Assembly (NCBI GenBank): GCA_050949725.1
Contig: JBMNGH010000002.1
Span: forward strand, 62,001 to 126,000
Origin: JBMNGH01 sp050949725
Lineage (GTDB): Bacteria > Bacillota > Thermosediminibacteria > Thermosediminibacterales > Tepidanaerobacteraceae
DNA: 64,000 nucleotides
Reading direction: 5' to 3'
The notes beneath the pieces are model-generated. The model did not search any database, was not told the DNA's origin, and was given only the letters and a program-made list of their open reading frames with translations. Both the position numbers and the translations under genes were made by a program. Within the stretch, counting starts at the first letter, position 1, and each line of letters begins with the position of its first letter. Below are positions 43,685 to 53,446 of this stretch, piece after piece.

Positions 43685-44449
43685 ATGGGTCTTGATGATG
43701 AGATTAAAAGTATTTTCAACTCAAGAGAAACTGATATACCATTTGGGGCAAAGTTGTATTTTAAACTGGCTCAAAAGTTTGATATTCAACAGGTCCGAGC
43801 AAAAGAATTCATAAAATCCCTTCATTGTTCCAAATCCGAAGATGCTGGTAGCGTATTTGAATACATAAAAGAGGAATTAAAAGAACGATTAATAACTTGT
43901 TCTGAGTGTTCCTTATGTAAAGCAGAGCACCACACTCAAAAGGTCCCCGGTGAGGGAGAATTAAAATCACCGCTTATGATAATAGGGGAGGGCCCGGGTT
44001 TTGATGAAGATAGAATCGGCCGCCCGTTCGTGGGTCGTGCAGGCCAGTTGCTTACAACAATATTAAGTAAGCTCGGAATTAAGCGTGAAAAAATATATAC
44101 TACGAATGTAATAAAGTGTAGACCGCCTATGAATAGAAAACCTCTTGCTGAAGAGATAAAAGCCTGCTCAGATATTCTCGAAACAGAGTTAACGTATTTA
44201 TCCCCAAGTGTAATTATCACACTCGGTTCTGTACCGCTCAACTATTTCCGTCATGGGATAAGTATTACAAAGTGCAGAGGGCAATGGATTTATACAAGAG
44301 GATTTTGGGTAATGCCCACCTTCCATCCAGCGTATATTCTAAGGCAGTCGGGAAAAGCTTTATATAAGACAAAATGGGATGTATGGCTAGATTTTAATGA
44401 AGCGATACGAAAAGTAAATGAAATGAGGCCTGAATATAATTTTAGTTGA
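43685..44449 (+). CDS. udg: Uracil-DNA glycosylase, iron-sulfur type (family 4/5-like)
   Basis: Removes uracil from DNA. Cluster cysteines CSECSLCKAEH, active-site motif IGEGPGFDEDRIGRPFVGRAG and C-terminal TFHPAYILR identify the family. An extra N-terminal region of about 65 residues precedes the catalytic domain. ATG 43685 with GAGGGGGAAA upstream; the longer frame runs through the promoter. 254 aa. Family 4 enzymes usually have GEAPG or GEGPG in this position, so type 4 is favoured. It begins the miaB-mutS-mutL run, a DNA-repair grouping. Confidence 0.9.
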   Translation: MGLDDEIKSIFNSRETDIPFGAKLYFKLAQKFDIQQVRAKEFIKSLHCSKSEDAGSVFEYIKEELKERLITCSECSLCKAEHHTQKVPGEGELKSPLMIIGEGPGFDEDRIGRPFVGRAGQLLTTILSKLGIKREKIYTTNVIKCRPPMNRKPLAEEIKACSDILETELTYLSPSVIITLGSVPLNYFRHGISITKCRGQWIYTRGFWVMPTFHPAYILRQSGKALYKTKWDVWLDFNEAIRKVNEMRPEYNFS

Positions 44450-44476
44450 ACTTATAGCAGATCGGAAGTGAGCAGA

Positions 44477-45802
44477 ATGAAATATAAGATACTAACATGG
44501 GGTTGCCAAATGAATCTTTACGACAGCGAGGTTATTTCAGGTGTATTAAAAAAAATAGGCTATTGTCCAGTTTCTTCATTGAAAGAAGCTGATTTGATAG
44601 TATTAAATACGTGTTGTGTAAGGGAAAATGCTGAGCGGAAGGTGTACGGCAGGATAGCTCAGCTTAAACAGTTAAAGCATAATAACCCGGATCTTATTAT
44701 CGCTGTTTCCGGTTGTATGATACAGCAGGAAAGTGTTGTCGAGCACATTTCAATGCATCTCCCGTATGTAGATATAATATTTAGTATCAATAATGTGCAT
44801 AAACTTCCGGAGTTGATACAAAATGTTAGGCAGGCCAATTTATCGCTCGTGGAAGTGAATGACTGTACATCTGAAATCTCTGAAAACTTGCCGGTTAGTC
44901 GTGAAGATAAATTCAAGGCATGGGTACCTATAACTTACGGATGTGACAACTTTTGCAGTTACTGCATCGTGCCGTATGTAAGGGGCAGACAAAGAAGTAG
45001 AAAGCCTGAGGATATCCTTCAGGAAGTAGAGCAGCTTTCAAAAGAGGGATTTATAGAAATAAATCTGCTCGGTCAAAATGTTAATTCTTATGGAAAGGAT
45101 CTTGTAAAACCAATAACGTTTTCACAATTACTCAGAAAAGTAAGTGATATTAAGGGAATAAACAGAATAAGGTTCCTGACTTCACATCCTAAGGATTTGA
45201 CAGATGATTTGATCATTTCAATGAAAGAATGCCCCAATGTATGCGAACATCTGCATTTACCTGTGCAGGCAGGAAGCAATAAAATACTAAAGAGTATGAA
45301 CAGAAAATATACAAGAGAACATTATATGGGTCTCGTGGATAAATTAATAAAAGCGATGCCTGATATAAGCATCACTACAGATATAATTGTGGGATTTCCA
45401 GGTGAGACAGAAGAAGATTTCTTGGATACGCTTGACCTAGTCGAGAGGGTCAGGTTTGATTCGGCGTTTACATTTATGTATTCTAAACGGAAGGGTACAC
45501 CGGCTGCAACAATGTTAAATCAGGTCAGCGATGAAGAAAAGAATGAACGCCTACAGAGACTAATAGAGGTTCAAGATGCCATCTCCTTGCAGAACAATAA
45601 AGCCTTAAAGGGAAGAGTCTTGGAGGTGCTTGTTGAAGGTGTCAGCAAGGGCAATCCAAACAGGCTTTCTGGCAGAAGTAGGACGAACAAGGTAGTTAAT
45701 TTTGAAGGGAATAAAAATTTGATAGGCAAACTGGTAAATGTAGAAATAACTGAGCCCCATACATGGTCATTGATAGGACGTGTTGTCAGGGATATACAAT
45801 AA
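44477..45802 (+). CDS. miaB: tRNA-2-methylthio-N6-dimethylallyladenosine synthase MiaB
   Basis: Radical-SAM methylthiotransferase acting on i6A37 of tRNA. TWGCQMNLYDSEVI marks MiaB, further cluster cysteines are in NTCCVRENAE and VSGCMIQQ, and the SAM cluster motif is YGCDNFCSYCIVPYVRG (near residue 155). A TRAM domain ends the protein. ATG 44477 preferred for spacing from GGAAG; an in-frame GTG at 44468 is possible. 441 aa. It works after MiaA, encoded downstream. Confidence 0.93.
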   Translation: MKYKILTWGCQMNLYDSEVISGVLKKIGYCPVSSLKEADLIVLNTCCVRENAERKVYGRIAQLKQLKHNNPDLIIAVSGCMIQQESVVEHISMHLPYVDIIFSINNVHKLPELIQNVRQANLSLVEVNDCTSEISENLPVSREDKFKAWVPITYGCDNFCSYCIVPYVRGRQRSRKPEDILQEVEQLSKEGFIEINLLGQNVNSYGKDLVKPITFSQLLRKVSDIKGINRIRFLTSHPKDLTDDLIISMKECPNVCEHLHLPVQAGSNKILKSMNRKYTREHYMGLVDKLIKAMPDISITTDIIVGFPGETEEDFLDTLDLVERVRFDSAFTFMYSKRKGTPAATMLNQVSDEEKNERLQRLIEVQDAISLQNNKALKGRVLEVLVEGVSKGNPNRLSGRSRTNKVVNFEGNKNLIGKLVNVEITEPHTWSLIGRVVRDIQ

Positions 45803-45825
45803 ATATTTTACAAAGGGGAGTTTAT

Positions 45826-48423
45826 ATGCAGACCCCTATGATGAAGCAGTATAAAGAAATAAAGAATAAGTATAAAGATTACATTGTATTTTTTCGTCTG
45901 GGAGATTTTTATGAAATGTTTTTTGAGGATGCCGAACTGTGTTCCAGGGAACTGGAAATAGCCCTTACCACAAGGGATCATGAAAACAAGGTACCGATGG
46001 CGGGTGTTCCCCACCATGCCGCCGAACAATATATAGCAAGACTTATAAACAAAGGGTACAAGGTTGTAATATGCGAGCAGGTGGAGGATCCAAAAACGGC
46101 AAAAGGGATAGTAAAAAGGGAAGTCGTTAAAATAGTAACGCCAGGTACTGTTACTGATATAAATGCGCTTGAAGACGAGAAGAACAATTATCTCGGGAGT
46201 ATATACAGTGAAAATGACAATTTTGGTTTGGCTTTCGTTGATATATTGACAGGCGAATTTTTCACTACTGAATTTAAGTCCGAACCCCCTTTTCAAGAAG
46301 TAATTAATGAGTTGGCCAAGGTTTGCCCCAAAGAATGTTTGGTAAATGAGGGGTTTAGTCGTCATTCTTCTTTATACAAGAAACTCAGCGAGGATCTCTC
46401 GATTTATTTGACGGTTAAAAGCGACAATTATTTTGATTTAAGCAGTGCAAAAAAGTATCTGATAGAACAGTTTGGTAATGAACAATTCACACAAATTTTA
46501 GCCATGAATTATTGCCAAATTGCTTCAGGTGCGGCTCTCAAATATTTGGAGGAGACACACAATAACAGCCTAACTCATATAGATGAAATCAAATTATATG
46601 AGAATAACGATTACATGATATTGGATTTGTCGTGCCGTCGAAACCTGGAACTGACACAAACTTTAAGGGATAACAAAAAAACAGGAACATTATTATGGGT
46701 ATTAGACAACACACAAACCTCCATGGGTGCAAGGCTTTTAAGAAAATGGATAGAACAGCCGCTGACCAATATTATAAAAATAAATGAAAGATTGGATTGT
46801 GTCGAAGAGCTTTTAAATAACTATTTTTTGAGAGAAGAGCTCAAGTCCCTTTTTAAAGATATATACGATATTGAAAGGCTTACCGGAAAACTAGTATGCG
46901 GTAGTGTAAATGCACGTGATCTTCTTGCAATAAAGAATACTATTGGGTGTTTTCCAGCCATAAAGAAATGCTTAAGTAAGTTTTCATCAAAATTGTTTTT
47001 ACGATTAAAAAATCAGCTTGACACAATGGATGACCTGTTCGATCTTCTCGAAAAGTCGATTAATTTAGATCCGCCGTTATCAGTTCGTGAAACGGGAATT
47101 ATCCGTGATGGATATAACCCTGAGATTGATAAACTGAGGAAGGCAACAAAAGAAGGGAAGAATTGGTTAGCTAAGTTAGAAAAACGCGAGAGAGAAGCTA
47201 CCGGCATAAAGTCACTAAAGGTTGGTTACAATAAAGTTTTTGGTTACTATATAGAAGTAACAAAATCTAACCTCTCATTAGTCCCCGAGGCCTATATCAG
47301 AAAACAAACATTGGTAGGCGGTGAACGCTACATAACGGAAGAACTAAAGAACTATGAATCAATGATACTTAATGCTGAACAAAGACTGCAGGAATTAGAG
47401 TATGATACCTTTTGTATAATAAGGGAGGAGCTGGCAGGTCACGCACATCGGCTTAAACAAAGTGCTTATTCAATAGCTGCTCTAGATTCCTTGCTATCTT
47501 TTGCTGAAACTTCTTATAAATACGGGTATACGAAGCCGGAAATAAGTTTGGGAGATGAATTGTTTATCAAAGATGGCCGACATCCTGTTGTAGAACGCTC
47601 GCAAAAGGATGAGGTATTTATTCCTAATGATACGAATATTAATTGCACAAACTCAGTGATTTCAATTATTACAGGGCCTAACATGGCGGGGAAATCTACA
47701 TATATGAGACAAGTGGCATTAATAACAATTATGGCCCAGATAGGTTGTTTTGTCCCCGCAAAAAAAGCAAGGATTGGCCTGGTGGATAGAGTGTTTACTA
47801 GAATAGGTGCTTCTGACGACCTCTCGGCGGGAAAGAGCACTTTCATGGTTGAGATGACTGAAGTTGCCTATATACTGAAAAACGCCACCAACAGGAGTTT
47901 GCTGATTTTGGACGAGGTAGGAAGAGGCACTAGCACATATGACGGCCTATCGATAGCGTGGGCTGTGATAGAATACATACACAAAAACATAGCTGCCAGG
48001 ACTCTATTTGCAACACATTATCATGAGCTCACATGTCTTGATAACATGGAAGGCGTTAAGAATTATCAGGTATCAGTGAAAGAAAGAGGGGAAGAAATAG
48101 TATTTTTGAGGAAGATAATACCTGGGGAAACAGACAAGAGTTACGGAATACAGGTTGCACGGCTCGCAGGACTTCCCAATAGCGTCATATCAAGGGCTAA
48201 AAATCTTCTAAAAGACTTAGAGGAAAAGTATTCGACATATAAACAACAGGCGGCAGCTGCTATGGATTCTATAGAATCCAGCAATAATTCTGATGAACAA
48301 ATAAGTCTGGATGAGCTAAACGAAAAGGAAGCAATCAGAAAGCTTAAATCAATCGACCCTAATACTGTTACACCTTTAGAGGCTCTTAATTTATTGTTTT
48401 CCTTAAAGCAAAAACTGGGTTGA
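45826..48423 (+). CDS. mutS: DNA mismatch repair protein MutS
   Basis: Mismatch sensor. The mismatch-wedge motif GDFYEMFFEDA is near residue 25, connector and lever regions follow, and the ATPase has GPNMAGKSTYMRQVALI, DEVGRGTSTYDGLS and FATHYHELT. AAAGGGGAG precedes ATG 45826. 865 aa is standard for MutS1. mutL starts 9 nt after the stop. Confidence 0.97.
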   Translation: MQTPMMKQYKEIKNKYKDYIVFFRLGDFYEMFFEDAELCSRELEIALTTRDHENKVPMAGVPHHAAEQYIARLINKGYKVVICEQVEDPKTAKGIVKREVVKIVTPGTVTDINALEDEKNNYLGSIYSENDNFGLAFVDILTGEFFTTEFKSEPPFQEVINELAKVCPKECLVNEGFSRHSSLYKKLSEDLSIYLTVKSDNYFDLSSAKKYLIEQFGNEQFTQILAMNYCQIASGAALKYLEETHNNSLTHIDEIKLYENNDYMILDLSCRRNLELTQTLRDNKKTGTLLWVLDNTQTSMGARLLRKWIEQPLTNIIKINERLDCVEELLNNYFLREELKSLFKDIYDIERLTGKLVCGSVNARDLLAIKNTIGCFPAIKKCLSKFSSKLFLRLKNQLDTMDDLFDLLEKSINLDPPLSVRETGIIRDGYNPEIDKLRKATKEGKNWLAKLEKREREATGIKSLKVGYNKVFGYYIEVTKSNLSLVPEAYIRKQTLVGGERYITEELKNYESMILNAEQRLQELEYDTFCIIREELAGHAHRLKQSAYSIAALDSLLSFAETSYKYGYTKPEISLGDELFIKDGRHPVVERSQKDEVFIPNDTNINCTNSVISIITGPNMAGKSTYMRQVALITIMAQIGCFVPAKKARIGLVDRVFTRIGASDDLSAGKSTFMVEMTEVAYILKNATNRSLLILDEVGRGTSTYDGLSIAWAVIEYIHKNIAARTLFATHYHELTCLDNMEGVKNYQVSVKERGEEIVFLRKIIPGETDKSYGIQVARLAGLPNSVISRAKNLLKDLEEKYSTYKQQAAAAMDSIESSNNSDEQISLDELNEKEAIRKLKSIDPNTVTPLEALNLLFSLKQKLG

Positions 48424-48432
48424 GGGGATGTT

Positions 48433-50235
48433 ATGGGTAATATAAAAGTCCTTAATAAAGAGGTTTCGTCAAAAATTGCAGCTGGAGAAGTTGTTGAAAG
48501 ACCTGTTTCAATAGTAAAAGAGTTGATTGAAAATTCATTGGATGCCAGAAGCAAAAATATAATAGTAGAAATAGAAGGTGGAGGAAAAAAATGTATCAAG
48601 GTAATCGATGATGGAGATGGTATACAAAGGGATGACATTAAACTTGCTTTTGAAAGACATGCGACGAGTAAAATTTCTAAAGAAGAGGACATATTCAACA
48701 TAAAAACATTGGGCTTCAGAGGAGAGGCCCTCGCAAGTATAGCTGCGGTTTCACAGGTAACGATAATATCAAAAACATATGATGAGGAAGTCGGTACAAA
48801 ATGTGTTGTTGTAGGTGGTGTGTACAAAGGTACAGATGATGCGCCTACAAACAAAGGATGTATAGTAGAAGTAAAAAATTTATTTTTTAATACACCGGCG
48901 AGAACAAAATTTTTAAAAAGTGATACAATAGAGGCGGGTTATATAGCGGACCTTATTTCTAAATATGCTTTATGTAATCCCAACGTTTCGTTTCGTTTTT
49001 TAAAAGAAGGTAAAGAAAGTTTTTATACCAGTGGAAGCGGTGAATGTGAGGAAGCAATAGCTAAGGTTTTTGGAATCGAAGTCGCAAAGAATATCATAAA
49101 ATTTGAAAAGCCTTTTGCCGATGGTTTCGTATCAGGCTTTGTGGCTTTACCCCAATTCAATAAAGGAAACAGAAGTGCGCAGATATTTTTCGTAAACAAG
49201 CGTCTCATTGAAGACAAAGGCTTATCTTTTTCCTTAGAGAGGGCGTTTAAGACTCTAATCCCCATTAATCGTTTTCCGATTGGGGTGTTGTTCGTTACTA
49301 TTGACAGTTCAAAAGTGGATGTCAATGTACATCCTTCAAAAACTCAAATAAAATTCCACAGAGAAGGTCATCTCTACAATGCCGTTACTGAAGTGGTCAA
49401 AGCCGAGTTAAAAGAGAAAATTCTAATACCCAAAGAAGACATTCCTGTAAGGTATCATGAAGGAAAATATGATAAAGAGCAATTCTTTCAGACTCAAAAT
49501 ATATTACCTGATGAATATTTTTCCAAATATCATGAGACAATAATTCAAGATACTGATATAATAAAGGAAACAAATACAGATAAAATTAAAACCGAAAAAA
49601 GTTATGGCAATCATCACCATGTTTCAAAATTAAGTTTTATTAGTGAACAAAAAGGGTTAAGCTTTGATAAGATTATTGGCCAATTATTCGAAACCTACAT
49701 TATCGCACAAAATAACAAAAGCTTTTACCTCATTGACCAACATGCGGCACATGAAAAGATCCTTTACGAAAAACAAATAGCAAAACAAGAGAGCGATTCG
49801 ATTGCCACACAGCAACTTATAACTCCTTATACAATGCAGCTTTCAATAAAAGAAGTGATGTTTTTAGAAGAACATATCTCGCTATTTAAAGATATTGGAT
49901 TTGAAGTTTCTGTTTTCGGCCGTGATACAATCTTGATAAGAGAAGTGCCATATATATCCGGCAAGGCTGTAAGCCCAATTTTGCTTCGCAAAATACTAGA
50001 TGATGTCATTGATGGAGGAAAAGGTGATGATCCGCTCGCAAAGGAAAAAATGGCAGCATCGGTGGCCTGTCATGCAGCCATAAAAGCAGGCGAAACACTT
50101 TCCATGAGTGAGATGAGGGAACTTTTATCACAACTTGAGGAACTGAAGGCCCCCTACACATGTCCCCACGGTAGACCGACTATTATCTGTATTTCTTTAT
50201 ATGAAATTGAAAAAAAGTTCAAGAGAGTACAGTAA
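48433..50235 (+). CDS. mutL: DNA mismatch repair protein MutL, endonuclease type
   Basis: GHKL ATPase: IAAGEVVERPVSIVKELIEN, VIDDGDGI, ERHATSKI and GFRGEALASIA. The C-terminal domain has DQHAAHEKILYE, the DQHAx2Ex4E nickase motif, plus ACHAAIKAG and CPHGRPT, so strand discrimination is likely by MutL nicking, as in organisms without MutH. ATG 48433, 600 aa. Confidence 0.96.
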   Translation: MGNIKVLNKEVSSKIAAGEVVERPVSIVKELIENSLDARSKNIIVEIEGGGKKCIKVIDDGDGIQRDDIKLAFERHATSKISKEEDIFNIKTLGFRGEALASIAAVSQVTIISKTYDEEVGTKCVVVGGVYKGTDDAPTNKGCIVEVKNLFFNTPARTKFLKSDTIEAGYIADLISKYALCNPNVSFRFLKEGKESFYTSGSGECEEAIAKVFGIEVAKNIIKFEKPFADGFVSGFVALPQFNKGNRSAQIFFVNKRLIEDKGLSFSLERAFKTLIPINRFPIGVLFVTIDSSKVDVNVHPSKTQIKFHREGHLYNAVTEVVKAELKEKILIPKEDIPVRYHEGKYDKEQFFQTQNILPDEYFSKYHETIIQDTDIIKETNTDKIKTEKSYGNHHHVSKLSFISEQKGLSFDKIIGQLFETYIIAQNNKSFYLIDQHAAHEKILYEKQIAKQESDSIATQQLITPYTMQLSIKEVMFLEEHISLFKDIGFEVSVFGRDTILIREVPYISGKAVSPILLRKILDDVIDGGKGDDPLAKEKMAASVACHAAIKAGETLSMSEMRELLSQLEELKAPYTCPHGRPTIICISLYEIEKKFKRVQ

Positions 50236-50246
50236 CTATATAATAT

Positions 50247-51215
50247 ATGAAAGAAAAGAAGACAATGCTTAATGATCGGATAACTTTGTTGGTCATCGTT
50301 GGTCCAACGGCTGTGGGGAAAACAAAAATTGCGATAGAAGTTGCAAAAAAATTAGGCACCGAAATCATATCATCTGATTCCATGCAGATTTACAGATATA
50401 TGGATATTGGAACAGCTAAACCGACTAAAGAAGAACAGGTAGAAGTAAGACATCACATGATTGATATAATAAACCCAGATGAGGATTTTAGTGTTGCAGA
50501 TTTCCAAAATATGGCAAATAATCACATAAAAAGCATTAGTACTTCCAAAAAAATCCCAATACTATCGGGAGGTACCGGTCTATATATAAATTCAGTATGC
50601 TATAACTACCAATTTTCCGAAGTTGACAGTGATGAGAGTTTAAGACAGGAGTTACTGGAAGAAGCAAAAAAAAATGGCATAATGGCCTTATATAAAAAAT
50701 TACAAACAATCGATCCGGCTGCTGCCAAGAAAATACATCCTAACAATAAGAGAAGAGTTATCAGGGCATTGGAGGTATGTATTAGTACGGGAAAAACATT
50801 TTCTCACTATGAGGAAATGACAAAAGTACATGGGAGTTTATACAACACAGTTATGATAGGTTTAACGATGCCAAGGGTTCAACTGTATGACAGAATCAAC
50901 GAAAGAGTCGAATTAATGTTTAAGAGTGGTCTCATAGATGAAGTTAAAATGCTTCTGAACATGGGATATTCAAAACACCTTAATTCAATGCAGGCAATCG
51001 GTTACAGACAAATAATAGAATATCTTGAAGGCAATATAACTAAAGAAGAAGCCAAATATCTCATTGCTCGAGATACCAGACGATATGCCAAACGGCAGTA
51101 TACATGGTTTTTAAGGGATAAAAATATAGTATGGTTTGATGTGTCAAGAGGAGGTACAAACAAAATAGCATCAAGCATTATTAATATTGTGGAAGGAAAA
51201 ACTAAAAACACCTAG
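50247..51215 (+). CDS. miaA: tRNA dimethylallyltransferase MiaA
   Basis: Adds dimethylallyl to A37 of tRNAs reading UNN codons. P-loop GPTAVGKTKIAIE, then SSDSMQIYRYMDIGTAKPT, GGTGLYINSV, and RRYAKRQYTWFLRD in the swinging-helix part. Start uncertain: ATG 50247 lacks a clear ribosome binding site, while ATG 50265 has only AAGAAG upstream. 322 or 316 aa, both normal. Confidence 0.95.
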   Translation: MKEKKTMLNDRITLLVIVGPTAVGKTKIAIEVAKKLGTEIISSDSMQIYRYMDIGTAKPTKEEQVEVRHHMIDIINPDEDFSVADFQNMANNHIKSISTSKKIPILSGGTGLYINSVCYNYQFSEVDSDESLRQELLEEAKKNGIMALYKKLQTIDPAAAKKIHPNNKRRVIRALEVCISTGKTFSHYEEMTKVHGSLYNTVMIGLTMPRVQLYDRINERVELMFKSGLIDEVKMLLNMGYSKHLNSMQAIGYRQIIEYLEGNITKEEAKYLIARDTRRYAKRQYTWFLRDKNIVWFDVSRGGTNKIASSIINIVEGKTKNT

Positions 51216-51253
51216 AATACTAATTTTAAACTAAATAATAAGGGGGACATATA

Positions 51254-51520
51254 ATGACAAAGCCTCAAATCAACCTGCAAGATAGTTTTCTGAATCAGGT
51301 CAGAAAAGATAATATACCTGTTACAATTTACCTGATAAATGGTTTCCAGCTTAAAGGTTTTGTGAGGGGATTTGATAATTTCACTATTATACTTGATTCC
51401 GACGGCAAACATCAATTAGTTTACAAACATGCCGTATCAACCATATCTCCTCTCAGGCAGATATCTTTCAATTATTCTTCTTTAGCAGAACAGAAAAAGA
51501 CGGCTGAGGAGGAGAGCTAA
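51254..51520 (+). CDS. hfq: RNA chaperone Hfq
   Basis: Hexameric Sm-like RNA chaperone. The Sm1 motif NLQDSFLNQVRKDNIPVTIY and Sm2 YKHAVSTISP are both clear, with FDNFTIILDS between. AAGGGGGAC precedes ATG 51254. 88 aa with a short acidic tail. The miaA-hfq order is widely conserved. Confidence 0.96.
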   Translation: MTKPQINLQDSFLNQVRKDNIPVTIYLINGFQLKGFVRGFDNFTIILDSDGKHQLVYKHAVSTISPLRQISFNYSSLAEQKKTAEEES

Positions 51521-51603
51521 AGACATTACATACAAAATAGACAATAAAAAATAGTGTGGTAAGTGAGATTTATAATAAATAAAATGGTATTTAATCCAAT
51601 CGT

Positions 51604-51630
51604 CCCCGAGGGAATTATTCCTTCGGGGTT
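51604..51630 (+). terminator. Hairpin after hfq
   Basis: CCCCGAGGGAA / TTCCTTCGGGG, one G-T pair, short loop, but a poor T tail. The stem resembles the terminator at 52235. Confidence 0.6.
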
Positions 51631-51662
51631 TGATCTATTGAAGTAGGGGAGAGCAGTATGTT

Positions 51663-52190
51663 ATGGGAAAAATAAAAAAACCGGAACAAGTTACTCCGAT
51701 CGCTAGTGTTCTTACCCCAAATGAAGGGTTGTTTGAACCCGTAAGGGTAACTCTGTCTAAACGGCTGGGACAATCTATTTACACCAGTCCAGTGTTACCT
51801 TTTAACCATACTGACTATTACACAACCGAAATGGGCAAGGACCTAAAACGATGTATTTTTGCCTTTATGGATCTTATCGAACCAAATAAACTCCCGTGCC
51901 TGAAACGCTGGTCTAATTCACTTGAACAAGATTTGGCAGTGAACAATCAGCGGCAGGTCAATATAGACGTTGGATATGTTAGTCTAGGGAAATTGGTGCT
52001 TGCCAGCACCAAGAACCACAGCCACCGCATATATTTAGATGAAGGTATTTATGGTGAAGTCACGCTGCGTTTCGTTCGCGGTCAGTTTGAGCCATGGCCC
52101 TGGACCTATCCGGATTATGCAAGCCCCGAGTATCGCAAGATTTTTGATGAGATTCGTGAACTCCACCGAGAGAAACTGCGTTCTAATTAG
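51663..52190 (+). CDS. DUF4416-family protein
   Basis: 175-residue protein resembling DUF4416, found in many anaerobes with unknown function. Recognisable parts: NHTDYYTTEMGKDLKRCIFAF, VNIDVGYVSLGKLVLASTKN, HRIYLDEGIYGEVTLRF and the C-terminal PWTYPDYASPEY. A purine-rich site (GGGGAGAG) precedes ATG 51663. G+C is slightly higher than in neighbours. It is bracketed by two similar CCCCGAGG hairpins. It sits in place of small ymzC-type genes between hfq and spoVK. Confidence 0.8.
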   Translation: MGKIKKPEQVTPIASVLTPNEGLFEPVRVTLSKRLGQSIYTSPVLPFNHTDYYTTEMGKDLKRCIFAFMDLIEPNKLPCLKRWSNSLEQDLAVNNQRQVNIDVGYVSLGKLVLASTKNHSHRIYLDEGIYGEVTLRFVRGQFEPWPWTYPDYASPEYRKIFDEIRELHREKLRSN

Positions 52191-52234
52191 GTATTGGCTT
52201 ATAGTTATCATCTTTATAAAAAGGGAATTACTTT

Positions 52235-52262
52235 CCCCGAGGAATTTACCTCGGGGTTTTTT
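52235..52262 (+). terminator. Terminator after DUF4416 gene
   Basis: CCCCGAGG / CCTCGGGG perfect 8-bp stem, 6-nt loop, six T. Confidence 0.9.
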
Positions 52263-52348
52263 ATCCAAAATTACTAATCCCGCATATAATAAATTGATGT
52301 TTACTTTTTATATGTTCATTTTTTTAATAATGGGGAGTGCTGTGAACC

Positions 52349-53326
52349 ATGGTCAATGTTACAAAAAATAAAAGTAACACTTCTAATAATATAACGGATC
52401 TCTTAATCGATGGTTCTATAACTCCCGCTGAAGCTTTCATTATGCTGCGCCAGATTGAAGAAGTCCGAACAGTACAGGGAAAAATAAGCAAAGTAAATGA
52501 TGAAGAAAAATTGGAAGACACTATGAGAGAACTTGACGAATTAATTGGCCTTACAAAAATTAAGCAGTTGGTTAGAGAATTAAAAGCTTTCGTAGAAATA
52601 CAAAAAAAGCGAAGAGAAGAACGGCTGCTTGCAGAGCCTCAGGTTCTTCATATGATTTTCAAAGGTAATCCGGGTACAGGCAAAACAACTGTCGCAAGAT
52701 TACTGGGTAAAATGTTTAAACACATGAAGGTTCTTCAAAAAGGTCATACGGTCGAGGTCGAGAGAGCAGATTTGGTAGGCGAATATATCGGGCATACAGC
52801 TCAAAAGACCAGGGAACAGATAAAGAAAGCATTAGGCGGTATACTGTTTATCGACGAAGCCTATTCTTTAGCTAGAGGAGGAGAAAAGGATTTCGGTAAA
52901 GAAGCTATCGATACTTTGGTAAAAGCCATGGAGGATCACAAAGATGATTTGATTGTAATATTGGCTGGGTATAAAGATGAGATGGAAAGATTTCTTCAAA
53001 TTAATCCGGGAATCAGATCACGGTTCCCAATAATAATTGATTTTTGCGATTACTCAATGGATGAATTGATTAAAATCGCAAAAATGATGGCTGAAAAGAG
53101 AGAATATAAATTTAGTTCTGAAGCCATTGACAAACTGGAAGTAATTTTAAAAAATAGCAAAAACAGTCTCAACTATGATAAGATGGGCAATGCACGTTTG
53201 GTACGTAATATGATTGAAAAAGCAATCCGTAGGCAGGCTTTGAGGCTTGTAAATAAAAAAAACATCTCCAGAGAAGATCTAATGTTTATAAAGCCTGAGG
53301 ATATATCTACAGTACACGATGCTTAA
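52349..53326 (+). CDS. spoVK: SpoVK-like AAA+ ATPase (CbxX/CfxQ family)
   Basis: Stage V sporulation protein K type AAA+ protein. A helical N-terminal part (about 1-55) precedes the ATPase: Walker A GNPGTGKTTVARLLG, Walker B ILFIDEAYSLARGGEKDFG, arginine-finger region PGIRSRFP. ATG 52349 with GGGGAG upstream. 325 aa is the family length. spoVK sits at the same place in Bacillus (between hfq and ynbA/ynbB). Confidence 0.92.
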   Translation: MVNVTKNKSNTSNNITDLLIDGSITPAEAFIMLRQIEEVRTVQGKISKVNDEEKLEDTMRELDELIGLTKIKQLVRELKAFVEIQKKRREERLLAEPQVLHMIFKGNPGTGKTTVARLLGKMFKHMKVLQKGHTVEVERADLVGEYIGHTAQKTREQIKKALGGILFIDEAYSLARGGEKDFGKEAIDTLVKAMEDHKDDLIVILAGYKDEMERFLQINPGIRSRFPIIIDFCDYSMDELIKIAKMMAEKREYKFSSEAIDKLEVILKNSKNSLNYDKMGNARLVRNMIEKAIRRQALRLVNKKNISREDLMFIKPEDISTVHDA

Positions 53327-53415
53327 TTTAGTGCCCAGTCTTTATGGGATATTGTTTAGTTCAAATGCATAAGCTTATATAGGTTAAAACCATACCATAA
53401 TTTGTACAAGGCTCT

Positions 53416-53445
53416 ATAGGAGGACTATCAATAGGAGGACTATCA
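53416..53445 (+). repeat. Tandem 15-bp duplication giving two ribosome binding sites
   Basis: ATAGGAGGACTATCA occurs twice back to back just before the GTPase start at 53447. Each copy carries TAGGAGG; only the second has normal spacing to the ATG. Confidence 0.88.
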
Positions 53446-53446
53446 A

